DNA of 64,000 nt from CBDIHP01 sp965279195 (GTDB lineage Bacteria > Planctomycetota > Planctomycetia > Isosphaerales > Isosphaeraceae), in the NCBI GenBank assembly GCA_965279195.1, contig CBDIHP010000017.1, forward strand, positions 23,904 to 87,903, read 5' to 3'. The notes beneath the pieces are model-generated. The model worked only from the letters and a program-made list of their open reading frames with translations. It made no database searches and had not been told where the DNA came from. The stretch's first letter is position 1; the number at the start of each line of letters is the position of its first letter. This document shows, in pieces, positions 46,398 through 54,433 of this stretch. Position numbers and translations under genes: made by a program.

Positions 46398-47339
46398 CAT
46401 CCTCGCGTGCGCCTCGGCGACCTGCTCGGCCGGATAGACCCGGTCGAGCACGGGTCGGATCCGGCCGGTCGCCAGCCAGGGCACGACCCGATCCGCGAAC
46501 GTGCGGGTCAACGCGATCTTCTCCTCCAGCGGCCGTGCTCGCAGGACCGTGCCGACGATGGTCAGCCGCTTCCGCATCAGGGTGCCCAGCGGCACCTCGG
46601 CCTTCGAGCCGGAGAGCGTCCCCACCAGCACCAGCCGGCCGCGATGCGTCAGGCACTCCAGGTTGCCGGCCATCGCCGAGGCACCGAGGTGGTCGATGAT
46701 CGCGTGCACGCCCTTGCCGCCCGTGCATTCGAGCACTTTCGACGCGAACTCGCCCGAGGACGTGTCGATGCCGTGATCGAGCCCCAGTTCCCGGGCCCTT
46801 CCGAGCTTGTCGGCCGTGCGACTGGTGCCGAGGACCTCGCAGCCCATCGCGTGGGCGAGCTGCACCGCCGCCGTCCCCACGCCCCCGCCGACCGCGTGGA
46901 TCAGGACCCGCTCGCCGGGCGTCGCGCCGCCCTGATTCTCAAGGGAGTCGAAGGCCGTGAAGAAGACCTCGGGCACCGCGCCGGCCTGATCCCAGTCGAG
47001 GTTTTCGGGGATCCGGGTGAGCATCCGCTCGTGGGCGACGGCGTACTCGGCATTGCCGCCGCCGCCGAGGATCCCGAAGACGCGGTCGCCGTGCTTGTAG
47101 CAGTCGGTCGTCCCCGGCCCGAGCGAATCGACCTCGCCGGCGAACTCCAGGCCGGGGATGTCCTGGGACGCGCCGGGCGGTGCGGGGTAGTGGCCGAGGA
47201 CCTGGAGCAGGTCGGCCCGGTTCACGCCCGAGGTCTTCACCCGGACTCGGACCTGTTCGAAACCGGGCTCGGGCGTGGGGACCTCGCGGACCTCCACGCC
47301 CCTGGGATCACCCGGCCGGCTGATGACGACGGCCCTCAT
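46356..47339 (-). CDS. NAD(P)H-dependent quinone oxidoreductase (zinc-free MDR, PIG3-like)
   Basis: A 327-residue cytosolic reductase. It opens MRAVVISRPGDPRGVEVREV, with VKTSGVNRADLLQVLGHYP typical of quinone oxidoreductases and no zinc-ligand cysteines. The nucleotide-binding fold is VLIHAVGGGVGTAAVQLAHA. The end FGKILLAF is a family hallmark. It reduces quinones or other conjugated carbonyls with NADPH. Its start codon overlaps the stop of the upstream YXWGXW gene (ATGA), an odd pairing of a secreted low-complexity protein with a redox enzyme. Confidence 0.88.
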   Translation of the reverse strand: MRAVVISRPGDPRGVEVREVPTPEPGFEQVRVRVKTSGVNRADLLQVLGHYPAPPGASQDIPGLEFAGEVDSLGPGTTDCYKHGDRVFGILGGGGNAEYAVAHERMLTRIPENLDWDQAGAVPEVFFTAFDSLENQGGATPGERVLIHAVGGGVGTAAVQLAHAMGCEVLGTSRTADKLGRARELGLDHGIDTSSGEFASKVLECTGGKGVHAIIDHLGASAMAGNLECLTHRGRLVLVGTLSGSKAEVPLGTLMRKRLTIVGTVLRARPLEEKIALTRTFADRVVPWLATGRIRPVLDRVYPAEQVAEAHARMSANLGFGKILLAF

Positions 47340-49541
47340 CCGCGACGGCCCCCGCCCTCGCGTCTGGCGGAGCTGAAGCCGTCGCCCTTGCCATCCTTGC
47401 CCTTGCCCTCGCCCTTCCCCTGACCCTGGCCGTTGCCCTTCGGACGATCGGGGTTGCCGCGATTCTGGCCCTGACCCTGGCCGGGATTCTGTCCCGGAGC
47501 GGCGCCACGCGGCGCGGGCGGGGGCGTGTTCTCGGGGCGAGGCCTGGGGTTCGGCATCGCCTTCGGCTGCGGACGCTCCCGGTCGGGCGCCGGCGCCGGG
47601 ATCGGGACCGGTTGGGGCTGCTGCGCCTTCGGCTGCGGACGCTCCATCTTCGGCTGCGGGCGTTCGCCATCCGGACGACGCTGGCCCTTCGGCTGCCCCT
47701 GATCGGGGCGAGGTGCCGGCGGCGGGATGCGGTCGAGGTCGCGTTCGCGGTCGCGCGGTTGCATCTTGGGCTGGGGGCGTTCGGCCTTGGGCTGAGGGCG
47801 ATCCGGTCGAGGATCCGGCCGTTCGGCCTTGGGTTGCGGGCGATCCGGGCGCGGATCGGGCCGCTCGGTCTTGGGCTGAGGGCGATCCAGGCGCGGATCG
47901 GGCCGCTCGGCCTTCGACTGAGGGCGGTCGGGTCGGGGTTGCGGGCGGGGCTGCGGCTGAGCGTCGCCCTCGCGGTCCTGGCGGTTCCGCTCGATCCGCT
48001 GGGCGGCGACGATCGGCGACCGCGACATCTTCAGCACCCGGGCCTCGCCGCGCGGTCCGTCATCGCCCCGGTTCGGATTCCCGCCGGGCCCGGGGTTCGG
48101 GTTGCCGCCGGGGTTGGCGCGTTGCTGCTGTTGCTGGGCCAGGTGGGCGGGGCGGGCCTCACGCTCGGTCCGGGCCCGCTCGTCGCGGAACTGCCGAACG
48201 TCACGCTGCTGGCGAACGATCGCCGCCCGGTTCTCGCCCTCCACCTTCACGAACTTCGTCGTGTTGCTGTTCTTGACCACCTGCGTGAGGGGCGCGGCGA
48301 TGTTCACGTTGTTGTTCGTGATATTCGTGATGTTGGTCACATTGTTCACGATCGTCTTGTTCTTCTCGACGATATTGACATTGTTGTTATTGTTGATGTG
48401 GGTGCGGGCGGCGGCCCAGGTGCGGGGCGGGCGGAGGTCGACGCGGTTGACCCGCTCGACGTACACCTCGCGGACTCGGGTCGTCCAGCCCGGGTCCTGC
48501 ACGACGTTGATCGCCGCCACGTTGGCGTAGATCGGGTCGTAGGCGTAACGGGTCTGCTGCATCGCGAACCAGGGGACGTACTCGGGCCTCCGGCCCACGG
48601 TGATCGAGGACCGAGGTCGTCGGGCCGTAGGAGGCCACGCTGTAGTAGTCGCCGAAGTAGTAGTGCCGGTAACGCGGCCGGCAGAAGAGATTCGCCATCA
48701 GGGCATTCGAGGGGATGACCACCGCCGGGGTGTAGACGAACGCCGGCCGGGCGATCACCGCCGGGGCGAAGGCCACCGGGGCGAACAACACCCCGCGCCG
48801 GGCGACGGGGTAGTCCCAGTAACCCTGGACGTAAACATGGCCGCAAGGGGTCGGATAATACGACGGCGGCACCCAGATCCAGTTCGGGCGGGCCTGGACC
48901 CAGTAGCCCGGGCGCCAGGCGTAGCGGCCCGAGTTCCACATCCAGCAGCCGGGGGTCCAGAAGAAACCCTGTCCCGGCTGGGGCGAGTTCGGGCCGACTT
49001 CGAGCGAGGTCGGCGGCTGGGGCAGGTACGTATAGACGTTCGCGCCCGAGTTCCCCTCGACGTCGGCGGCGTCGGGCTGATCGGCGGCCGACCAGAAGCC
49101 GGAGTTCCACTGGGAGCCCCCCTGGACCTGGCTCCAGTAGCCGGGGACCCATTGCCGACCCGGGGGCACGTCGCGCCACAGGCCGCTGATCCAGAGGAAC
49201 TCGTTCCGCTCGTCGTCCCAGCTCCAGTAGCCGGGGATCCACTGGACGTCGTGCCCCTCGGGCCGTTCATCCGGCGGCTGCTCCTCGATCGGCTCCGGCG
49301 GGGCCTTGGGGACCACCAACGCCGCCTGCGCATCGTAGACCATCGGCTCGCCGAACGCCTCGTGCACCGGCCCTCGCGTCAGGACCTCGCCCCCCGAGGG
49401 ATCATCCGGCGCGCCCTGCTGCCAGGCCAGGACCGACGAGGTCGCCCAGGCCAGCAGGCCGGCGACGGCGAGCACCCTCGCGAAGGCCAGGGCTAGGTGA
49501 TAGGAACCATCGTGTGTCGGGGGGCACTGGTTTCGGTGCAT
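47336..49541 (-). CDS. Secreted YXWGXW-repeat protein with Asn-rich and Pro/Gln-rich tails, one frameshift
   Basis: Start ATG (MHRNQCPPTHDGSYHLALAF) opens a signal peptide ending near SSVLAWQQ. Residues ~90-260 are YXWGXW-like repeats (WIPGYWSWDDERNEFLWISG, WVPGYWSQVQGG, WNSGFWS, WTPGCWMW, WRPGYWVQ). The frame then breaks near 48612: dropping one C in GGTCCTCGATC restores SVSITVGRRPEYVPWFAM, and the protein continues with an Asn-rich segment (THINNNNNVNIVEKNKTIVN) and a long Arg/Pro/Gln-rich region ending GGGRRG. Total length corresponds to one extra base. A surface or matrix role is inferred. Confidence 0.75.
47780..47930 (-). repeat. 42-bp tandem coding repeats (RPDRPQPKAERPDP units)
   Basis: Nearly four copies of a 14-residue unit inside the Pro-rich tail of the YXWGXW gene; copies differ by single residues (QSK/QPK, KTE/KAE, RLD/RPD), which suggests recent slippage or duplication. 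Confidence 0.75.
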
Positions 49542-49723
49542 GGGCGAGGCCTCAGCAAGCTCACAGGCGGTCGACCTTCGCGAGTGGTCGACCTTCTCAT
49601 CGGGATCGTGCTCGAAACGTCGCCAGACGGGAAGAGCAAAGACCATACCCTTGCCATTTGCAGCGTTTTCGGCGTCCAGTGAGGCCAGAACCCTGGCGCA
49701 ACGTGGGAAAACTGGCGTCTTTC

Positions 49724-49842
49724 CCCGGAGTGCGGAAGCTTGCTCCCGCAGCGTGGTCGCGGACCTTGTTCCGCCCGCCCGATCGTATGGGACCACTTAC
49801 GACCGGATGTGGCGTCTCGGGGGCAGGCTCCCGCACTCCGGG
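49724..49842. repeat. Intergenic hairpin repeat element (AGCTTGCT type)
   Basis: Exact 12-base outer arms, CCCGGAGTGCGG (49724) and CCGCACTCCGGG (ending 49842), enclose AAGCTTGCTCCCGC and a partial inverted partner GGGGGCAGGCTCCCGC. Its last base directly abuts the stop codon of the DUF1501 gene. The other 180 bases of this gap, up to the YXWGXW start, show nothing recognisable. Confidence 0.8.
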
Positions 49843-51207
49843 CTAGACCAGCTCCCGGATCGCCTCGCCGCCCGGCAGGATCGGAATGGGGCGGCCGGAA
49901 AGGTCGTGAAATTCGCGCCGATGATCGATGCCGAGGTGGCGGTAGATCGTCGCCAGGATGTCCTGCGGCGACAACGGCCGCTCGGCGGGGAACTCGCCCC
50001 TCGCGTTCGTCGCCCCGACGACCTGGCCCATCCGCAAACCTCCGCCGGACATGAGCACGGCCTGGGCGTCCGGCCAGTGGTCGCGGCCGATGAGGCCGCT
50101 GCTGTTCACCACGCGCGGGGTGCGGCCGAACTCGCCCATCGCGACGATCAGGACCTTCTTATCCAACCCCCGCGCGTGGACGTCCTCGATCAGGGCCGAG
50201 AGGGCCTGGTCGAAGAACGGCGAGCGATACCGCATCGCGTCGGCCATGTCCCAGCGCGTCTGGGGATTGATGTGGTCGTCCCAGGAGAAGTAGCGGTCGC
50301 TCAGCGTGGGGGCCAGCGCATCGATCGTGATGACCGACGAACCCGCCTCGGCCAGCCTTCGGGCGAGCAGGCACGACTGCCCCCAGAGGTGCCGGCCGTA
50401 GCGGTCGCGGAGCCGGGGATCCTCGCGGCCGACCTCGAACGCCTCGGCAATCCTCGGGCTCGTCAGCATCTGCAGGGCCGAATCGCGGAACGGGTCGATG
50501 TCGTCGGCCGGGCGGGCGTCCAGGTCGCGGCGGTAGCGGTCGAACTGCGAGAGCAGCCCCTTGCGATCATCCAGCCGGCTGGCGTTCACCCCGGCGGCGA
50601 GCGAGAGGTTCGGCGGCCGGAAGGTGGGCGACGACGGGTCGCCCGTCGCGAATGCCGAGTGGCTCACGCCCAGGTACGTCGGCTGGGTCATGAACGGCTG
50701 CCGGGGGATCCCGACATACCGGGGCAGGGCGTCGCGCCTGGGCCCCTTGACCCGGCTGGCGATCATCCCGAAATCCGGGTGCGTCGACCGCGAGGTCGAG
50801 GTCGGATCGGGCACCGTCGGCGTCTTGCCCGTCAGCAGCTCGATCGACGCATCGTTATGCGCCGACATGGTATGCCGCACCGAACGGATCAGAGAAATCT
50901 TATCCCCGAGCGCCGCCTGTCCGGGGAACAGCTCGCAGACGTCCAGCCCGGGGACCTTCGTGGCGATCGGCCTGAACGGGCCGCGATACTCGCGCGGGGC
51001 ATCCGGCTTGAGGTCCCACGTTTCGAGCTGGCTCGGCCCGCCCCACATCCAGAAGAGGATGACCGAGGTCTCCTCCCCGGCCGCCGCCGCCTCGGCCTTC
51101 GCCCTGAGAACCTCCGGCAGCCCGAGCCCGCCGAGCGCGAGCAACCCCGCCCGCAGGAACTCGCGACGCCTCACCGGACCCGTGCATGGTCGAGCGATGT
51201 TCAACAT
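49843..51207 (-). CDS. DUF1501 (sulfatase-fold) Tat-exported protein
   Basis: A 454-residue protein with a Tat leader (GPVRRREFLRAGLLALGGLG). The body is DUF1501, related to alkaline-phosphatase/sulfatase folds: ILFWMWGGPSQLETWDLKPD at the start of the domain, SAHNDASIELLTG, MGEFGRTPRVV and GRDHWPDAQAVLMSGGG with conserved Asp/His/Glu. Planctomycetes usually encode it beside DUF1549/DUF1553 cytochrome genes, which are absent here. Substrate unknown. The ATG at 51207 is chosen because it opens the leader; an upstream in-frame start has no such basis. Confidence 0.9.
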   Translation of the reverse strand: MLNIARPCTGPVRRREFLRAGLLALGGLGLPEVLRAKAEAAAAGEETSVILFWMWGGPSQLETWDLKPDAPREYRGPFRPIATKVPGLDVCELFPGQAALGDKISLIRSVRHTMSAHNDASIELLTGKTPTVPDPTSTSRSTHPDFGMIASRVKGPRRDALPRYVGIPRQPFMTQPTYLGVSHSAFATGDPSSPTFRPPNLSLAAGVNASRLDDRKGLLSQFDRYRRDLDARPADDIDPFRDSALQMLTSPRIAEAFEVGREDPRLRDRYGRHLWGQSCLLARRLAEAGSSVITIDALAPTLSDRYFSWDDHINPQTRWDMADAMRYRSPFFDQALSALIEDVHARGLDKKVLIVAMGEFGRTPRVVNSSGLIGRDHWPDAQAVLMSGGGLRMGQVVGATNARGEFPAERPLSPQDILATIYRHLGIDHRREFHDLSGRPIPILPGGEAIRELV

Positions 51208-51237
51208 TCGCTCAAACTTAGCACAGAGTCGGGGAGA

Positions 51238-51320
51238 ATTGAACCGCCAAAACGCCAAGATCGCTGAGAGAAATCGATTGGATTTGGATCCCGGCGTCCT
51301 TGGCGACCTGGCGGTTCAAT
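51238..51320. repeat. Inverted repeat (TTGAACCGCCA...GGCGGTTCAA)
   Basis: Arms of 22 bases (51238-51259 and 51299-51320) match except for three central bases. The outer sequence TTGAACCGCCAAAACGCCAAG is of the same style as the ACCACAGAG repeat at 45.5 kb: it starts with AATTGAACC and has an AT-rich centre. It sits between the DUF1501 start and the stop of the FG-GAP gene. Confidence 0.8.
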
Positions 51321-51325
51321 GTCTG

Positions 51326-52537
51326 CTATTTCTTCTCATTCCAGTAGATCTTCACGTTATGCGTCGCCCGGCCGCCGGCGATCACATCCACGCGGCCGTC
51401 GCCGTTGAGGTCATGGGCGAGTAGGTCCTCCACGGCGACGCCGCCGTCGTCGAGGACGTGGCGGGTGGCGGTGGCGTCGGGCTTGAGGTCGTAGATGTAG
51501 ACGCCGGGTCCCCTGGGCGTGCGGCCGGCGGCCTTGTTGGGGTCGCGCTGGCCGATGATCAGCTCGTCGTCGTGGGCCGGGTCGTTGTCGACGTCGGCGC
51601 ACCAGACCGCGTGGCCCCAGGCGAGGGGCTCGTCGAGGACCTTGCGGTCCCACAGCGTGCCGGCGGGCGAACCGGCCTTCGGGGGGGTGTAGACGACCAC
51701 CTGGAACCCGTGCCAGGGCTCGATGGTGGCGATGTACTTCCGGCCGTCGGCGAGCTTGCCGACCTTCACCTCGCTCGCCCCCTTGAACGGCGTCGTCTCC
51801 TGATTGCCGGTGCCGAGCCGGGTCTTGTACCAGCCCTCGCCGCCGGCCTTCCGCTTGACGACGAACACCCCTTCCCACGCGGCGAGCACGATCTCGTCAA
51901 GTTCGTCGCCGTCGATATCCACGAGTTGCAGGTTGTGCACGGTGTGCAAGCTGTCGTCGGCCACCTGGGTCGGCCACGGTCCGGTGAGGCTGGCGGGGTC
52001 GGCGGGGATCGACTGCACCAGGATCCGGACCCCTTGGCCATCGCCCCAGTTGGGCCCCTTCGTCCCGCGCCCCTGGAGCGGGGCCACCACCAGTTGCTTC
52101 TGGCCGTTCCCGAGCACGTCGCCGAACCGCATCCGGTGGAGCGTCGGCTCCGAGCTGAGCGGCACGACCCGCCACTGACCCTCGCGGGCCCCGGTGCGGG
52201 TCAGCCACTGGAGCGTGCCGCCCGACTTCGTCTCCGCCGGCCGCCACGCCGCGCCGAGGGCGAAATCGACCCGGCCGTCGCCGTCGATGTCGTGGGCCTG
52301 GAGGCAGACGTTGTCCTTCTCGGTGGCGTTGCGGATGATGTCGCGCTTCTGCCAGGTCGGGTTCTCGTACCAGACCACCGCATCCTCGGCCACGGCGACG
52401 ACGTCCGGCTTGCCGTCGCCGTTCACATCGGCGACCGTCAGCGCGTAGCAGACGTTCCCGACATGCGGGTCGATCTGCTGGGCCTTGAATGTCGGGAATT
52501 CCGAGGCGACCAGAAGCCCGAGAAAGAGCGGCAGCAT
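51326..52537 (-). CDS. Secreted FG-GAP/VCBS-repeat protein
   Basis: A 403-residue protein with a short signal-like N-terminus (MLPLFLGLLVASE). It contains repeats with calcium-loop motifs DVNGDGKPDVVAV, DIDGDGRVDFALG, DIDGDELDEIVLA and DLNGDGRVDVIAGG, as in FG-GAP beta-propellers, and repeated aromatic WYENPTW / WYKTRLG blades. Probably a seven-bladed extracellular propeller binding ligands with Ca2+; no catalytic motif. It lies upstream of the DUF1501 gene on the same strand with a repeat between, so co-transcription is possible. Confidence 0.82.
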   Translation of the reverse strand: MLPLFLGLLVASEFPTFKAQQIDPHVGNVCYALTVADVNGDGKPDVVAVAEDAVVWYENPTWQKRDIIRNATEKDNVCLQAHDIDGDGRVDFALGAAWRPAETKSGGTLQWLTRTGAREGQWRVVPLSSEPTLHRMRFGDVLGNGQKQLVVAPLQGRGTKGPNWGDGQGVRILVQSIPADPASLTGPWPTQVADDSLHTVHNLQLVDIDGDELDEIVLAAWEGVFVVKRKAGGEGWYKTRLGTGNQETTPFKGASEVKVGKLADGRKYIATIEPWHGFQVVVYTPPKAGSPAGTLWDRKVLDEPLAWGHAVWCADVDNDPAHDDELIIGQRDPNKAAGRTPRGPGVYIYDLKPDATATRHVLDDGGVAVEDLLAHDLNGDGRVDVIAGGRATHNVKIYWNEKK

Positions 52538-52623
52538 GGGAGAGTCCTCGCGACAGTGACGGGTCGGAGCGACCAGTCTGTCACAAAGGTCCCGCCCGGG
52601 AAACCGCCGCGGGCCGGCGGATT

Positions 52624-54039
52624 TCAGAGGTCCCAGGCGCGGGTGCCGTTCAGGAAGCAGGACACGACCCCGTCCTCGCTGACCTTGAGGACGGCCCCGA
52701 AGCGGCTGGCGACGAGGGCGGCGGTGGTCCGGGCGCCCTCGACGAAGGCCAGGCCGGGCAAGGGGGTGGGCGAGGCGTCGTGCCGCAGGATGGCGCCGAA
52801 GGCCATGAGCTGGCCGGAACGGTCGGTCACCAGGGCCCCGTCGATGCTGGAGAGGGATTCGAGGATCGGCGTGTCAAGTTCGGTGACCTTCCGGCCCCGG
52901 GCGAGGTAGTGCAGGGCCCGCTTGGCCAGGGGGTCGCCGGGGGTGATGTCGCCGGGGGGGCCGAGGGCCGACTCCCCCTGGAGCAGGTCATGGGGCGCGA
53001 TCAGTCGGCCGACGGCCTCCTCGGGCCGGTCGAGCACGACGAACAGACCACCCTGACGGGCTTCGGCCAGATCCAGGGCCATCTGGAACAGCACCCGGGC
53101 CAGGCCGGGGTCGGCCACGGCTTCCGACCAGACCCCGAACTTCGTCGCCGGGTCGAGGACCCGCCAGCGGCCGTGCGAGAACGAGAAGGTCTGCATCCCG
53201 CCCGAGAAGAGCTTGATCTCCTGGTTCGGGCTGAGGACCAGGCAGACGTGTCCGGACGTCCGCGTCGCCCGGGCGTGCGGCTCGTACAGCCGGGCGCAGG
53301 GGACGTCGGGCTGGCCGTCCGCGTCCGGGGTGGCCGACGCCCAGCGCTCGATGTCGACGATCTCGACCAGCTTTCCGTCGCGGTCAACCAGGAACAGGGT
53401 CCGCTTTCCATCGCAAAGCCGGTGGATCGACTTGAGCGAGGTCAGCTCGACGCCGTAGGTCAACGCGTCTGGCGGGGTGTACGGCAGCGGCCGATCCGGG
53501 TCGGGCTCGGACCCGAGGAGCAACGCGCCGGAGGAGACCCGCCGATTCTCATACGTCGAGAGGGCCGTCGTTCGGAGCGTCTGGATAGTCTGCGCGACGC
53601 GACTGGGTCGCGTCCAGGGGGCCGTGTACGCGGCTGGCTCTACGAATGCGGAGACGTAGTGGTCTTCCGAGCCCCCTCGGTAGAGTTCAAGCCGGGGGGA
53701 ATGGGCGATCTGGAAGAGGTTGTGGTAGCGCAGGGTCGAGACGGCCCCGATGGCCTGGATCAGCCGGAGGTCGTGGGCGGAGAAGCGGTTGCCGTCGCGG
53801 CCCCGGAGCTTGTAGCGGGCGCCGAAGAGCTCGAACGCGACCGTCTGCGGGTCGACCTCGTGCATCTTGAAGTTGGGCCCGGCGTTGAGGTTGATCGGCC
53901 CCCCGCCTCCCACCACGGTCTGAAACGAAGACTGGGGGTAGAACGCCAGCAGGTCGCGGCGGAACACCCCGAGGAACAGCTCGGCCACGGCCAGCGCATC
54001 GCGGAGGCTGGTGGTCGCCGGTCGGGACGCGAGGCTCAT
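52624..54039 (-). CDS. Protein with C-terminal divergent DisA_N (diadenylate-cyclase-like) domain
   Basis: A 471-residue soluble protein; start has AAGGAGG about 9 bases upstream. The C-terminal ~150 residues follow the DisA_N/DAC pattern: MALDLAEARQGGLFVVLDRP (about 325-344), then SSIDGALVTDRSGQLMAFG with the conserved DGA near 401, and FVEGARTTAALVASRFGAVL near 435. In active c-di-AMP synthases the last block holds an RHR motif; here it reads ARTTAA, so synthesis of c-di-AMP is doubtful and a nucleotide-sensing role is an alternative. The N-terminal ~300 residues (including LNAGPNFKMHEVDPQTVAFE and LRYHNLFQIAHSP) match nothing I know. No membrane segment. Confidence 0.72.
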   Translation of the reverse strand: MSLASRPATTSLRDALAVAELFLGVFRRDLLAFYPQSSFQTVVGGGGPINLNAGPNFKMHEVDPQTVAFELFGARYKLRGRDGNRFSAHDLRLIQAIGAVSTLRYHNLFQIAHSPRLELYRGGSEDHYVSAFVEPAAYTAPWTRPSRVAQTIQTLRTTALSTYENRRVSSGALLLGSEPDPDRPLPYTPPDALTYGVELTSLKSIHRLCDGKRTLFLVDRDGKLVEIVDIERWASATPDADGQPDVPCARLYEPHARATRTSGHVCLVLSPNQEIKLFSGGMQTFSFSHGRWRVLDPATKFGVWSEAVADPGLARVLFQMALDLAEARQGGLFVVLDRPEEAVGRLIAPHDLLQGESALGPPGDITPGDPLAKRALHYLARGRKVTELDTPILESLSSIDGALVTDRSGQLMAFGAILRHDASPTPLPGLAFVEGARTTAALVASRFGAVLKVSEDGVVSCFLNGTRAWDL

Positions 54040-54288
54040 ACGCCCCCTCCTTCCCGTGGGCATCCGGTTCCCATGGCTCACCCCTCCGTGAGTTCGGATC
54101 AGGTCATCCTGCGTGCGCGACGGCCGTCGTCCGTCACCCCTTCCCGATGCTGCGCCGAGCGTCGCGCGGCGGACCAGGTCGCCGGGCCAATTCCTTGCCC
54201 TGTCCGACCGTGGGGGGAGTCTACGGGAATACCCCATGAAGGGGAAGCGAGGTTTCGAACGACCGGGACGATCAAAATCCGCTGCGGA
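54040..54288. other. Intergenic, no gene recognised
   Basis: About 250 bases upstream of the DisA_N-like gene, before a hairpin repeat. No protein-like frame is present. The promoter of the DisA_N-like gene should lie here but I cannot assign a clear -35/-10. Confidence 0.45.
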
Positions 54289-54426
54289 ATCTGGAGTGCG
54301 GCCGCTTGCTGCCGCTCTGGCCAGGTGGGAGCTTGCTCCCGAGACGGGGCATCGGGTCGAAGGCGGGTGGTGCGGTCCAGAGGCGCGAAGCGAGCTTCGC
54401 AACAACCGAGCGGCAGCACTCCAGAT
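54289..54426. repeat. Intergenic hairpin repeat element (AGCTTGCT type)
   Basis: Exact 11-base outer arms, ATCTGGAGTGC and GCACTCCAGAT. Inside are hairpins GGGAGC-TT-GCTCCC and GCGAAGC-GA-GCTTCGC. The right end lies 8 bases from the stop of the S8 protease gene. Same class as 7442-7619 and 49724-49842. Confidence 0.8.
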
Positions 54427-54433
54427 CCCATCT

